A stretch of 64,000 nt of DNA. Source: Guyanagaster necrorhizus (taxonomy: Eukaryota; Basidiomycota; Agaricomycetes; Agaricales; Physalacriaceae). The number at the start of each line of letters is the position of its first letter. Within the stretch, counting starts at the first letter, position 1. The stretch lies in contig NW_025064914.1 in the NCBI RefSeq assembly GCF_019112545.1, positions 378,867 through 442,866 on the forward strand, read 5' to 3'. This document shows positions 33,544 to 46,794 of this stretch, piece by piece. The translations under genes were made by a program, and so were the position numbers. The notes beneath the pieces were generated by a model. It worked only from the letters and a program-made list of their open reading frames with translations, did no database searches and was not told where the DNA came from.

Positions 33544-34804
33544 TGCCTGGCCTCACAATTAACGCTGATAACGCACCCTCATTCCGCGACGGTGGCTTAC
33601 CAGGGACATAGTCCATGGCCGAGTACGTATGTCCCTGACAGTCGGTGTGGCCTGGTTGCCTTGAGCGGTACCGTCCAGTCATAGTACTTCCCGGCAGTCG
33701 CACCTATATATCTGAATGAATTATGTTTGCGCCACTCGATCCGTAAAATCCGGAATGCTACAGATGGTGTCAGACTGGGTCAATCCGGCCAAAGTCTAGG
33801 CAAGGATAGCGTACGAACAGATCCAAGTGAGATGCTTCACACGGCACCGCATATGTATGTTATCGGTATCTGTCATCACTAATACCAGTGGTATTCCCCC
33901 TGGGTTGACCTATGACATTTAACAGATAGAAAGGACGTTCAGGGAAGCCAAAAGCTCCGCGTCTTCTATGTCTGTTGTCTCTGAGAGCTTCCTTTGTCAT
34001 CCCGGCGAAGTACAAACGGAGGAGGACAAAAAGCGGATAACACTGACATGGGAGGCCGTAATTCTGGGTTCTGCTAATACCACGTGTCATCCTGGCCATG
34101 GAGACCGAGAGAGCGTACTTTATTGATCTCATCAGTTGTTTATCGTCTGCCACACTTTGTCCGTATTAGATTTCCCGGAAATCGCTGAGGGCAGAGCGAG
34201 GGGGATAATTCTAGCAATAATGTGACACGGAATAATTGCATGATATCCTTTTCTGCGAGACAAACATTCGATGCCAGAGCGTGTTTGATACAGAACGCCC
34301 AGGATCCTCGAAATTTACCCCATTGAAAGAAAGTACAAGAGGACGAGTCTGAATTCTAAAAGAAATACTGGTAGAAATGAAAGAACTTGCAAATTTGTCA
34401 AAAGATAGTCTACATGTCAAATATATTTGACAGGCAAGTTAATTGTCTTAACGGAGGCCGATGTAGCAAGACATTAAAATAGACGTGCCGATATGCCGTG
34501 ATGGTCTGCGACAGAGTCCATTATTCGGAGCTCCTTCTCAATCCCCTTTATCGACGTTCACTTGGAAATAGGATACCGGCTCAGATACCGTCAGTCAGCT
34601 TTCTCTATGTTTTCCCTAACCCATCATATCCAGAAGACCATGAATGAATCGATCGGTTAGGCGCTCTTTGACGTTGTCTTATTATAAGTATGTTGATTGT
34701 ATGGCCTGATACAGTCACGATGTGAAATTCCCTTTCAATGTAGTTGTCTGAAGAACCTTTTCTATTATATTCTGCCTTTGCCTTCCGTAGTTGGAGTCAT
34801 TTCT
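33544..34804. mobile_element. Probable insertion between two inverted-repeat segments
   Basis: In the right-hand copy the segments matching 32733-33543 and 34805-35815 adjoin at about 59638, whereas here they are 1.26 kb apart. The extra sequence is therefore an insertion here or a deletion there. Part of it (33560-33730, with ACGCTGATAACGC and GCGGTACCGTC) is similar to 44522-44690, which suggests a dispersed element. No terminal repeats or transposase were recognised. Confidence 0.45.
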
Positions 34805-35815
34805 AATTTTCTACCCACCCGCTCGAGCAAACCCGCAAGCACTATTTGATGTATATCCAAGTCGAGGCATACTCAGAACGTTCAGTATCTATGTTGATAC
34901 ACACCTCGTTCTGGTCACACCGGGTTTCCAGTATTGTTTTCAAGTATTAACGTTTTGGTCCGCAGTACAAGCCCCTTTTGTTTGTCAGGCACTCCGTTCA
35001 TTGTCCAAGGCCTCCCATCCTGCCACTCCACACACAATTGTTTTGTCACCGTCATGAGGACCATCGTTATGAAATGCTGGTTTAATCTCAACCGTCGTTT
35101 CTTCATCATGTCAAACATCTACAGTCTAAGTCAGTCTTCGGTATGTGCGTATATTGGTGTCTGGGATTGGAACGTCGTTATGATGAGATAGAATGATTCG
35201 CAAGTCCAAGCGCCACTGCAAAATTATGGAGTACAGCAGACACTTCTCCCAAAGCCAGATTTACTCGGGAGTGGCATAACACCCCCGCTGAATAGAAAAC
35301 CTGACAAGCCGACTCCTAGATGGTAACCTATGGACCATAACAACCAGTAAGACCGTCCTGTAATACAGCTGTGGCGTTGAAACTGACTGGGCTTAGGACC
35401 CACGGAACGTCATTCAGTTCATCACTCATGGCATGCACGCAAGCCTCTGATCCGTTTTCAAGGGTCCTATGCTCATCCCCTCAGCTTAGAATCACCCTTG
35501 CGTCCCAGATTGTATTTCCAAGAAATTCACGTCGAACCAACTCATGTATGTATGTCTCGAACAACCACCCGTACGTTCTCGTTTTATTTCCCTTCCATCC
35601 ATTCTTAAAGCACCACCATCCAGAAAACGAGCTCTTGCAAAAGCATAAAAGCCTCTGGTCATGTCAAGTACACTTTCTTATCTTGATCCTTGATGGAGAT
35701 GATGAACCGTATGGCAGACCAGCGGGTATCGCCCGCAATACATTCGTATCCCCTTGATCTGCGAACATCGTTCCGGGATGACGTTCTACGAGCTTGCCCA
35801 TAGTGTCTCGGTGGG
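34805..35815 (+). repeat. Diverged inverted repeat, left copy
   Basis: The reverse complement aligns with 58490-59637 at perhaps 75-80 percent by eye. The best block is 34915-35118, where one strand of both copies reads EWQDGxPWTMNGVPDK. A third piece lies at 53650-53790. The conserved open frame on both copies might be coding, but no family was recognised. Confidence 0.7.
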
Positions 35816-36175
35816 GTATCAGAATATAATTGTAGTAAAGTTCTTATCTTTTAATACAGTGTTCTTTGTAGAAGGCTTTCAGCTTTTAACGAGGCACTCG
35901 CGAGTAGATATAGAAAACGAGCTTTATTAGCAGGGCTGCAACATCGAAGTCCCGCCTTCCGTTAAACATCAAGATCTCCACCATAATACACGGGTCTGTG
36001 CTATCGTCAGGCGGACGACTTACATTAACACCCGGATCCCTCCCCAGTACACAAGCTTGCTCTGGACATACTTCGTTGCGCCATCTGGATTTACTTGAAT
36101 TTGAGAACTACTGGAGTCGGGAGACACGATGGGTCAGGTGCTATCACTGCTAGCATCATATGAGCGTAGAGACCT

Positions 36176-37589
36176 TTTCTATCCAGAAAGAGGGAGACAA
36201 AGTGCTGGGCGGGTGAATGGTGGCTCATGCTGGAGTCTGGTCGAGATTCAAGGTGAATCTACTTGTACTCTGGCGGTAGGAGACCCGGAAGAAGATGGAG
36301 ATATCATCCGCTACTCTGAGTTGATACTAATGCCAATCTAAGTCTAAACGGATGAAAATCGTACGAACAGACTCACTAAAGGAGAATATGGTCGTCACGA
36401 GTGGTCCCAGGGAACGTCGTTTTCGAACACATTTGAGAGTCCAGTCCTTGCGCAGCAATACAAAAAAGCAGAAGGTCGGCTATGATCTCAGCAAAGATAC
36501 GTCCCAGAAATCCGTACATGGACCTTTTGTGAAGAAGAAAAGATCTGGGATCGAAATAAATGAAGAGATGGATAGCTTGTGTCTGCAATTAGTAGATCCG
36601 CGGTCGAACAAGGATTCGGATCGGGCCGGGGCTCGTCCTCCTTTTTTTCTGTATCAAAGACTTCAGGAGCCATATAATCACTGTCTCTTGATGTGTATTT
36701 GATGTATTTGTCCATTGTAGAAATTTTATTCTTCATATTAGTCCTTTGCAAGTAATGCTCTGTCATATTAATATAATCTCTTTTCGCATCAAGTTAATAG
36801 TTTCTTCGATAGACGTTAGCCCCATCTATTCTTGTTGCAAGAAATGGTGAGTCTTGCGGATTGGGTTTCTATGATTTAAACTTATCAGGTGCAACATGAA
36901 TGCCAAAAGGTGTTTCAGGTATAACTCATCGTGGTCGGATTCATTATGTTCAAAGACGGCTAGTAATATCCGTTTCCAACGTCCGGTTAGTCATGGTCCA
37001 TCCTCTTATTGATCTCTTTCTCTGGTTATTCAATTACAAGGTTCTCTCTGAGTTGTTCACATAGCCCTGTGGCCACCATTATTGTATTAGTGTTTCATTT
37101 TTTAAATAGACGTACGTTAATCCCTTATTGATGGAGCCGCATTTCGATCATGTGTTTTCTTCCTTCCATACTGTGATCGTGTCGTGGTTCGAAAACAAAA
37201 AAAGGTGGAATACACCGACATACTTTTGGTTCCTGTCTTGTACACTGTAACCGACCTGGCCATATTCATTCATTCTATGCATAGGCCGTTTCCATGACAG
37301 GCATAGCTTCCTTATCATGGACCACGACCACCGAGTCTGTTTTAACTGCCTAACCAAACCAGTATCTACTTTCAATTACGGAATAGTTTTCACATTGAAT
37401 CTCCCGCGAGGTTAGTCTTCTCGAAACGGATCTGGGCATTGCAGTCATATATCCAGGGAACCATTCAATTCCAACACTACCGCGAAGGCCGATTGTCATT
37501 CCTCAATCTGATCTCGTCGTTATCTATAGGAGCCACTAACGTGATAACACAGGCTGTTATCGATGGATATTCCCATATACTCCTAATCC
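36176..37589 (+). repeat. 1.41-kb direct duplication, copy 1
   Basis: Matches 56281-57694 at a constant offset of 20105. I saw no mismatch except two T/C differences in the last 15-20 bp. The left flank continues as diverged homology (GAGTAGATATAGAAAA at about 35905 and 56166; GTAGAGAC just before the tract), and the right flank does not. No gene was recognised inside. Confidence 0.95.
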
Positions 37590-40500
37590 AGGATAAACCT
37601 TCAGCCCCAGAACTGCTATTCCGTAGTTTTGTACCGATTCTCTCATAGATACCGAGAAGTTTCCGAGGTATTTTTCTTACCTTATAGTCGTGCTATGTGG
37701 AGAACTGACGGAGAGATTAGTTATTCAATATGTTCACCAAGTCCATCCATATACTCTGAGCAAGACACCTACCGAATATTCTCTGACCATGCCGAACATC
37801 AATTGAGGACCAGGGCGTTGGTGAGGGCGCGACTGGCTGCTGATAGATGGACAATCCAAAGCGCCACAGAGAATCGCCGTTGAATCCGAAACGCGCTCTA
37901 CAGTTTTCTTCATGGTCCTTAATGACACTTACGGTCCGGGGCGCATAGTCGTGTCTTTTCAATTCACCGTTTTTGACATGAAGACTGAGATAACCATGTT
38001 CTGCCGCTGGTCTGATCATGGGGACATGATTCATGGAGATGGATATAGGGGCTATTCGTGATATGCCTCGGATTGATATTAAACGTTATCTAGACCTGGT
38101 TTTGTAAATGTATTCAATGCGCCAATTTGACGACACCCTTTGATCATCTGTCATGACCCTTTGAATTGCTAACGCTATGCTGGCATTGTATTCTGCTTCG
38201 CATTCGTGTTCTACGGCGCAAAACCTTTTACTGTCGAAGTTAATGGAACAGATAATGTCTGTGGTCAGATATGTCACCAGGAGAAGATCTGCAATGGAAC
38301 AGAACCTAGTACTTCTCATTGTAGGTCCCATAGGGGACGGTGTCCGTTACCTGGTGATGAAATCACGGGAGACGATTGGATGTTTCTATTATCCGCGGGA
38401 GCCGTAAGCGAGAAGGAATTCATGATGCGGATGTCTCTATCGAATCAGAAGCACTGCGAGTTATGGCTATTGCTGCATAAAGGCTTGACGTCCGTGGTGG
38501 AGATGTGTGAATGGAGAAAATGTAACGTAGCATGCCAAGTCAGTCCATCACATTGTGAAAAATAAGCGTATTGTGGATCTTGTCATTAAAACATTTGTCA
38601 TATGTCAATACCTATCTTAAGTAGATTACCCCCCATAAAGACCTTCGTCTTCTTCAGACTTCCTACGACAGATGCATTAATATAATGACTGCACAGTTTG
38701 CCTCTGAGATTATTTCTTGCGATACTCGTAACATTTCTGATTCCTGGTTTCTGTACATCAGGATAAAATTTGGAGATTGGGACATGGTGTCGCAATGTGC
38801 TATCAGGGGAATAAAAGACTGACTGTGGCGTGCCTCCATGACAGACAAACGACATGAGAGGAACCGGATATTCCGAACACCCAATGTATTATGCCACAGA
38901 ACATTCTCGGCGGAATTTGCCACCGACGATAAGTTACCATCATGAACAAGAGCGACGGCCACAGCTCTCTCTACAATTAACGTTAATAAGAATGCTTCTT
39001 GTGACAGGCCATGGTGTCGTACCATTAAGGCCCTTTCCTAACTCAGCCACCTAAACCCGGTACCGTCACGAACCATAGCACTTGCCTCCAGGAGTATCTT
39101 TATAGTTAAATGAGCCCAACTTCCGAGGAGCATTTTCCGTATTTTCCGGGAGCCTAGAAAGAGAAAGGTTAGCCGAGAGTTCAACATCACTCAACGGAAG
39201 ACGACTTGGTATGGGTTATCACAAGCAGGTAACGAGGGGTTCGCTTCATCATTTCAAGGGGCCATTCCGCCTAGCCCTGCGAATCTCAGGCATTGCTCAT
39301 ATCTTCTACAGTCGTTGTTGAGTATCTATCATACCGTACGGCGGCGGGTAATTAGTATGTCGCCGGGAAGACAGATAAAATGAGAAAAAGCGGCGTGTGT
39401 AATGACGCGGGAGTTACAGGTGATAGTTCAGTAGTTCGACAAGCAGATGTGTCACATAGGGAGGTCAGTCTGAAGTCTCCATACACATTCCTCTCGTACT
39501 CCACTGCGGCTTCGATGGACTCATTTTCATCATAATATCTGGACTTAATTGTGAGAATGCTTTCCCAGCCATAAAGTACTTTGATACCTCGATAATATGC
39601 TAACGGAGCGACGAGATTCGCCATTGACCGGAGTCGGACGTGCAAATACTTCTTCAGGTGGAGATTGTCAGGCGTGAGAGCATGTCGTCGAGTACGCAGC
39701 GATCTGACTCAGTGATAGTGACGGCATAATGACGGCAGAGTCTGCCAGTCTACGCCGCAAGAACACCGGGAGCATTTCTTTCCCGCTGTCCAGGAAGCTG
39801 GATTTTCAGAAAAGAACATTTGCATGAGTTTGGGCACTCCAGAAGCATAGGAACGAGTCCTTGTGCCCCAAACACGCCAAACTCTCTGTCATAGTTTCAA
39901 GATCATGATAAACCTTGGTCGAGGCCTTCAGGTTGAGGGAAAGATCGGCAATCATCGTAAAGTTTCAGGAAACGAAGAAAAAGGAAATCGCGATGGGAAA
40001 GTGCGAGATAAAATCCTTTCAGTCACTCAGTATTATTGAGTGGTCCAAGAGAGCTGATTTCGTAGCAATAGAGAGACATTTTACAAGAGAGGACGCGGGT
40101 GATGAAAAGAGAAACGTGTTTATTTGGCAAAAGCTTCGTCGTGACCGTGATGCCAACGTGCCGTGATGGCTGACTCCTTCCCAACCTCCATGCGGCGCTG
40201 AGCGCTTGCTGGATCTCTTTGCCGAGGACTCTTGTGGGTGTGAAGACCCTTCAGTTTCAAATTCGTCAAAAATTTACCATCATGAGATACGCGAGCGTCT
40301 TCTTAGGCCAGGTTCATCTTTTTCCTTGCAACAGGATGACAGTCTGGACTTAGGTTTTACTCCACGACACTTCATTTCTGGAATCCCGAAACATGTCGCA
40401 TGACAGTTGGCCTAAGAAGTTGATACTTCAGTAGGATCCATACTGCGAGCCCGGTACAGCCTGTTCGCAGCAAACTTCATCGCTTGATCTTGTTTTCTTG

Positions 40501-43500
40501 CTGATTCACGTCTCCATAATCCGCGTGTCATATTAATGAACCTGATCTTGGACCCTATGAATGCCATAATACGGGCCCCCAAGATTCACGTAAGGTACGT
40601 ATCTCTTCGCATCGCTCTGAGACGTAAATTGAAGCCGTTCAATTCAGCGTTCAGGTACCCAAAACTCTATTGGGTGTACCCGAGAGAGATCGGAACAGTC
40701 TGACTCCGGCAGAGGAAAGGGCATTCATTTTCTAGACATGATAGTACATTTACTTTTGGAGCTCAGAGTCACTGAAGTCGCTCACTTATGCAGAGCTGTC
40801 TTCGCGCCTGCTCTGAACAGAGATCCCTGTCAAAATCGGGGAATCTATTCTTAGTCAATGTCCGCCCATTGTCTCGAGGTCAGCCACGAGCCTCGTGCAG
40901 ATACCTCTTATACTGACTACTCAGTCCTGCTGCTTAGATGCGCTCCTGACATTGTATCTCGCCAATTTCGAAAATAGGCCTGAAATAACACCGCACCATG
41001 CTTCTTTTCGATTCTTTCTTTTTCAGGTGCAAACTACCTTTGTTGAAGCATGCTTGAAACCCTGGTTATACTCTAAAGCCGCCACGTATTATTTTCTGAG
41101 GGCTTGTTCAGGGTTTGAGTTGTGGAGATTGCGACCCTTTTTAGTCTTGAATCCTATGCGTCAACCTCGGACTAGATCGACCTGCGGTAACCTCGTCGAC
41201 TTCTGCTCCTGATTATCATTTCCACAGATGTCAAGACCTATGAGAATCGTTCGTGCTCGGAGCTTCTTGTTACTCGAATTGTGCGTTATGGCGAACTTAG
41301 CTATTTGGGCTTTCTCCTAACTTCCTGTAGTCCAAAAGCATTAGCTCGGTCTTTATTGTTCTTCGACCCGTATTTATCGCCGCGCTTCGCCCTGGACAGG
41401 ACCGGGAGGACTTCGGCAGCGCAATATCCGCGCTAGCACGGAAGATCGTTCCGGGGCTGTCTTTGATAATAGGGATTCCAGCAGATGTTCTCACACTATT
41501 ACGCTTACGCTCAGACCTGCTGGAGAACATCGTCTTTTGAGGTAGCCCCCGCCTCTGCTGCTGGTTTTGATCCATTAACAAAATTCATTTTCAGTATGTG
41601 CCCAATCAAAGAATCCTTCCCTTTCACATACACGCTTGTCGCCACGACCCTGGTCTTCACAACTTCACGAAGAAACGCTTTCTGATTCCGAACCGAGTCT
41701 TCACTTCTGCCGCGCTCTAGGCTCGAAGAAACTCGCTAGACACGCCGGATGCCATTTCCTGAAATCGATCAATCCACATCGTTTGGAGTGCAGGGCGTAC
41801 ACAGGCGGCAAGGATATGATAGATGGCTGCTGTACATGAGAACTCGGAAAGACTCCCACAGTGTCTACATTGTTCGTCTCCGTATGGGACCGACAACTAA
41901 ATATCCCCTGCGCGCCTTTCCGTCGTCTCAGGCCCCTCGACTACATGGGTTATGTTGACCGCAGTACCCTCATAGGCAATAACCCAGTCCATCAGTTCCT
42001 CGACATAGTCTCCTTTCTTCGCTTCTTCTGGCCAGAACGTCCTCCACGATGTTTTGTCGTGTTTTCTAGATTTCGAGCTGCGAGGAGAGAACTTCGTTTT
42101 TGGATTACTCTGATATTATTACATTGGTCCCTCATTTCTGCGACTTCCACGCGCTCCTCAGTATGGACCACCGTGTTGATATGAAATTTAAAAAGCGCTC
42201 CTGAAGGAGCATATGGTGATGGGCCGCTCTCCCATCTTAAGTCGTATGCGGGAATCTTGAAGCTGACCCTGACTGACAATGCTCCTCTGCCAGTGGAGGT
42301 TGATAAGACGTGACGAGGAAGGTCAAGATATTCTTTGAGTGTTATTCGCTCTCACTAAAAGACCTTAACAGGCATAATCTCCTTCCGTAGGCTGGTGTCT
42401 CCAAACGCAGGACCGCTTCAGTATATCTGCGCTGCCCTTGATCAAACCATCATGGTGTTCTATTCCTCAATTGCTTCCTGGTGCTTCCATCAGATGTGAT
42501 GTGATCCGACTCGACGCTCTCCACGGATGGCACCATCTTTGTGGCCTGCGGAGATGATCCGGAACTATGCGACTTTCATAAATCATTCCCGCTCCACGAC
42601 AGGGAGGCAGCTCGGTGTGTGTATCGGCACGTTCAAGTCCTGCGGCCGCGATACGGGTGCCCCTCATTGAGAAATTCTCGTATCACCGGTTGAAGAGGTG
42701 CAAGGCGGGGAATAGGATGTTTGTTTAGCGTGGGGAGCTTTATACGTTATGGGCAGGAGGTTAGAGTCCAGAAATCGGGGTACATTGACTGAGAGTCATG
42801 ATTCTCTTAGCGTTCGGAATCAATGGCATCTATTTCTTTCCACATCGTCGTAAAGAGATGCAGACATCCACCAGCATTCAGCTAAACCTTATCTCAGGAT
42901 CGTATGCTGTAGCGTTGCCTTACCGTTCTATCTTCGTGAAGTCGCTCACCATCTATTCTGGACTCATCGAAAAGGGACTATCTTTCCCAGGGGACAGGGC
43001 CGGCCCGTTCTAACCTCACGGTCATTAACCTTGGACGCGATGACAATGATCACGAGGTCGCGATCATTCAACGATCATCATTCACAGTTGTCAAGACTGT
43101 AATCTCCAGTTGTCAGCAACACAGATCATTCACCGTCGTCATGATTTCCGCAATTACAGGTTGCTATTTGACGATGGCCTGCCATGCGGTTAATTAACGA
43201 GAAGCGTTCTCCATATTCGTTCAGCCGATTTCCTTGACTACTCATTGGGGGTGGGCATATGGCCCTCGAGCATGAGGACGCCGGAAATTGGAGGGGACTA
43301 TTCATTCTACAGGACGTCGGTAAAGGGAGCACCTTAAAGCCAGCTTTACCCTCCTCCGATGAAATTAATTGTCGCTTAGAACGGCGATCTATCAGACCGG
43401 ATGTTTTCAATCAAAGTTATGGGATGTTACAGGGATGGACTCATCGCCCACATCCTTGGTAACCTGTGATACCCTTGTACAATGTTCGTAGCACTCGTCG

Positions 43501-44520
43501 GGGAGTGGAATTGTGGAATTATAACTCGGGGTAAATGGATCCGTCAACATCGCATATTGAATGCCATAGGGACATGATGCTCTTGTAATTTCAAGGTCGC
43601 CAAGTTATGGACAGCTTTACCATAATCAAACTGAGGAGCAGAACCGCGAAACCCTTTCTTCTCCATCACATGGTCATTCAGTTTCATGACGGGGGACAAG
43701 GGGTGAATAATAATTTTTACGAGCAACCATCAAATAACCATCGGACTTTGGTACCCCCCAAGAATTGCATAGTACAGACTCGATACGAAAATATCCACCA
43801 GCGGGTGTGTAACATGTCAAGAGTCGAAGCGCAGTAAAACGGGCCCAGTACCACCTCCTAAGACATACCCGTCGACCCTGAAGGCGGGTGTTTTCAATAA
43901 ACGTGGTAGGTGGGCGGATCGAAAAACGCGCTCGATCACCTTGAAACACGATCGATCTGGGCCCTTGATAGATCGAGAGGAGGAGTCGGGGAGGACGGCG
44001 GATATTTCTTCTCATGGTATGGCTGGTGCATGTCTGATTAGTCCAAGTAAACCTGTCGATGCGAGGGGCGCAGTCAGTGGTTTTGTGCCTCAAACGGCAT
44101 AGATGAAGATGAACAATCCCGTGACATCTACCCTCACGGCGATGCCGTCAAAGGTACCTCTCGGTCAGAAGACTTTCCATCCAGCACAGACCCGCGCTCA
44201 GGCTCTCTTCATTTCGGAGATACCGGAGATGTTGAAAGGTGAATCAGAAGGTTTCGGGGGGGTATGAGCACAAGAGACCTCTCCTCCGTACGTCAACCAA
44301 GCGTTAAGTAAGTATGCGTATGCTCCTCGAGCTCGGTTCGGGAGAGGCAAACCCGCCAACAATAGACCGGTGCCTTCATTTCCAACACGGGAAAACAAGA
44401 AAAAAAGACACGACCACCCATATTCACCGACAAACGCAAGGAACGAACACGCGTCAAAGGTTTCCTTCCCTTTACCGAAGATGGGGTCCCATCAATAGCC
44501 GAGTAGACCCTAGATTGAAA
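37590..44520. other. Long intergenic stretch, no gene recognised
   Basis: About 7 kb of mixed composition, with normal CpG and only short chance-like frames. A piece at about 38999-39110 (GGTACCGTCACGAACC region) resembles the dispersed sequence at 33660 and 44620. No RNA gene, LTR or protein domain was recognised. Confidence 0.45.
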
Positions 44521-44521
44521 T

Positions 44522-44690
44522 GAACGCTGATAACGCGTCGGTTTCTCCGAGATGAAAACCAGAGCAAGCACTCCCGAATATCTCTGTCTGTGGCTCTGTG
44601 GGGCCGGGAATCTAGGCGCGGTACCGTCATTCACACGAGCACTTTTCTTCAGTAGCGCGTATATATCTAAATGAACTGTTCATGATAGAT
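44522..44690 (+). repeat. Dispersed repeat copy related to 33560-33730
   Basis: Shares AACGCTGATAACGC, GCGGTACCGTC and TATATATCT(A/G)AATGAA in the same order and orientation, with diverged sequence between. Confidence 0.55.
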
Positions 44691-44939
44691 TGAGCGTGGG
44701 TGCGTGGGTGCGTGTGAAATCACACTCAACGCCACTGCTGTACAAATCAGAAAAGAGACTTTTCTTTCATTAAGGAACGCAAATAAACCACATACACGCG
44801 TCTGCGGCTTTCAGTTTGTCCGATTTTAGAAACATTGCGGTTTTGACCGAAATTCGCGACGTACGAGGACGCATGTAGATTCGACATTAACGACTCCGAT
44901 CTTCTTTTCCACCTTTAAACATCCACGCGGGATGTTGCC

Positions 44940-45480
44940 CTGACTTTGAAGCCTCGATGCTTTTAGACCTTGAAGTGCAGGAAGTAATTACCCTAACGAA
45001 ACGAGGTACGAACAAACATCTTCGGATTGACTGTACCAAGGGCGGGGGGTGCCATTTGTGTAAGAGAATCATGTGCAGGTTGTCCGGGAAGTCAGAACGT
45101 GCCCCTCACCATGGGAGAAGACGGAATCTAGACTGAACGAGGAGTAAAATACGTCCCAGTATTTATTCACCCGGACACGAAAGAGATCCGTTGACCAGGT
45201 ATTGTTCGGGTGTCAATTTTCTTTTAGATCGTGAGCTGGAGGAAGTAAAATAACGGATCACTGCGTAACGAAAACGAGGTACGAACAATTTTACTCACTG
45301 TCCAAAGAAACCAAAACAGGTGAAGCTGGCTATATAATCTTATGCACGTTCCAGGCAGCAGCCAGAACGTATCCCTCTTCGCATGGGAAGGGTCAGGGAA
45401 TCTCGACTGAGTCAGGACCAAGTAAAGAAAAAAAGTCACGGGATCTATATTCACCAGGAAGCAAGTAGTACGTTGAAGCC
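44940..45480 (+). repeat. Two diverged tandem copies, period about 260 bp
   Basis: Blocks recur in order: a GGAAGTAA-type block, then AACGAGGTACGAACAA at 44998 and 45275, an AGCCAGAACGT/TCAGAACGT block, and GGAATCT(A/C)GACTGA at 45123 and 45398, followed by a stretch ending in TATTCACC. This is an old local duplication; no coding content was recognised. Confidence 0.6.
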
Positions 45481-46794
45481 CGGTACCAATTATACCGACA
45501 CTGGACCATCAGTACGAAATATTATCCCAGAACTAAACAGAGATATCACGTCTTATGCGAACGAGGAGGAACGGGTTTGGCTGCCGGCAATCATTATAAA
45601 TTACTCGCGCCGCGGATCATTTTTCTTCCTTCCGCTGACTTCCCCCACCATCCGGCCGTGTTTTATCCCACAGGTTAGTGTATGGATGGCTGGACTCGAG
45701 GGGTGGGAGATTGGTTCCAGAGTGTTCGTGGTAACTTTCGATTTGTGGATTGGACGTGCTTGAGAAATCATCGATCACCTCAAGGAACTGCAAGAATTAA
45801 CTTGAACAACGAAGGGAACCCGCCTGCTGTGGAATCTCTGGCTTCTGGTGAAGACGAATACGGTACTTTTTTTATTCCCCTCCGCTAGGCCAGAAAGGTC
45901 CTTTGACTCTGAAGTTGTTGTGAGAAAGGATACCGTTTGTCTTGCTGATGATTTTCCTGGACCAGTGTGTGCATCATTTTCGTGGAGAGGATAGTTTCCA
46001 TCGTGTTAAAGAACATCTTCGTGTTCCTATTGAGATGGTTGAGCAGTACATCCTTCTCTGCAAAGGAGGTACGACGTAAGCTATCAAATCGTTGTTGCAG
46101 TGGTACAAGCGGAGAAAGTGGCGAGAGGATCATCAGTCTCCACGAGGAGCACCGGTTATATTCTGGGACAGGCGAGACGACTCGTAGGCCTCGAAGATTG
46201 ACGGATTTCGTGACAAGAGAAACCTCGCGATGATATGATTTCGCCCTCGTAATATTTGTCGCTCCTTGATCCCCCGCCCGACTCCGCTCTCCCGATTGTC
46301 ACAAGTCGGGAAAGGGTTGCCATGGGCGAACCATCCATTCCAGATACGCTGACGCCTGATACTGAGGGGTATACATGCATTAATGGGGTGGGGGGACCCT
46401 GTGGCAGAGACGCGGGTGAAAAGCGGGCGGGAGGTCTGCGACGACAGAGAAGCACTCGGACTGACGTGGATGGGGCGACATAATATAGTGGGGCCATGGG
46501 ACTACAAGATGATGGATCAATAAGGCAGTATGTAGTCCGAATACGACATAAATTACTGTTTGATAGTAAGTGAAGGGGTATTATAATGATATTGATATTA
46601 TCTGCAAATGAGTGAATAATGTGGTTACAGCAAGCAAGGAAAAGAAAAAAAAAGGGAATGATAATAGTAGCAGTAGTTAGTGGGTCGAGGATAGCAAAGA
46701 CGTTTTAGCGAGGACGTGACGATAGTTCGTGAAAAAAGCGAAACACAAAAAAGTGGGGGCCCCGCGGGGAAGGAGGGGGGTATTCATTTTCGAT

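Noticed and set aside
37590..44520. Numerous 60-140 codon frames in 37.6-44.5 kb
   Set aside because: Lengths and composition fit chance in DNA of this base content. No motif, splice context or repeat conservation supports any of them.
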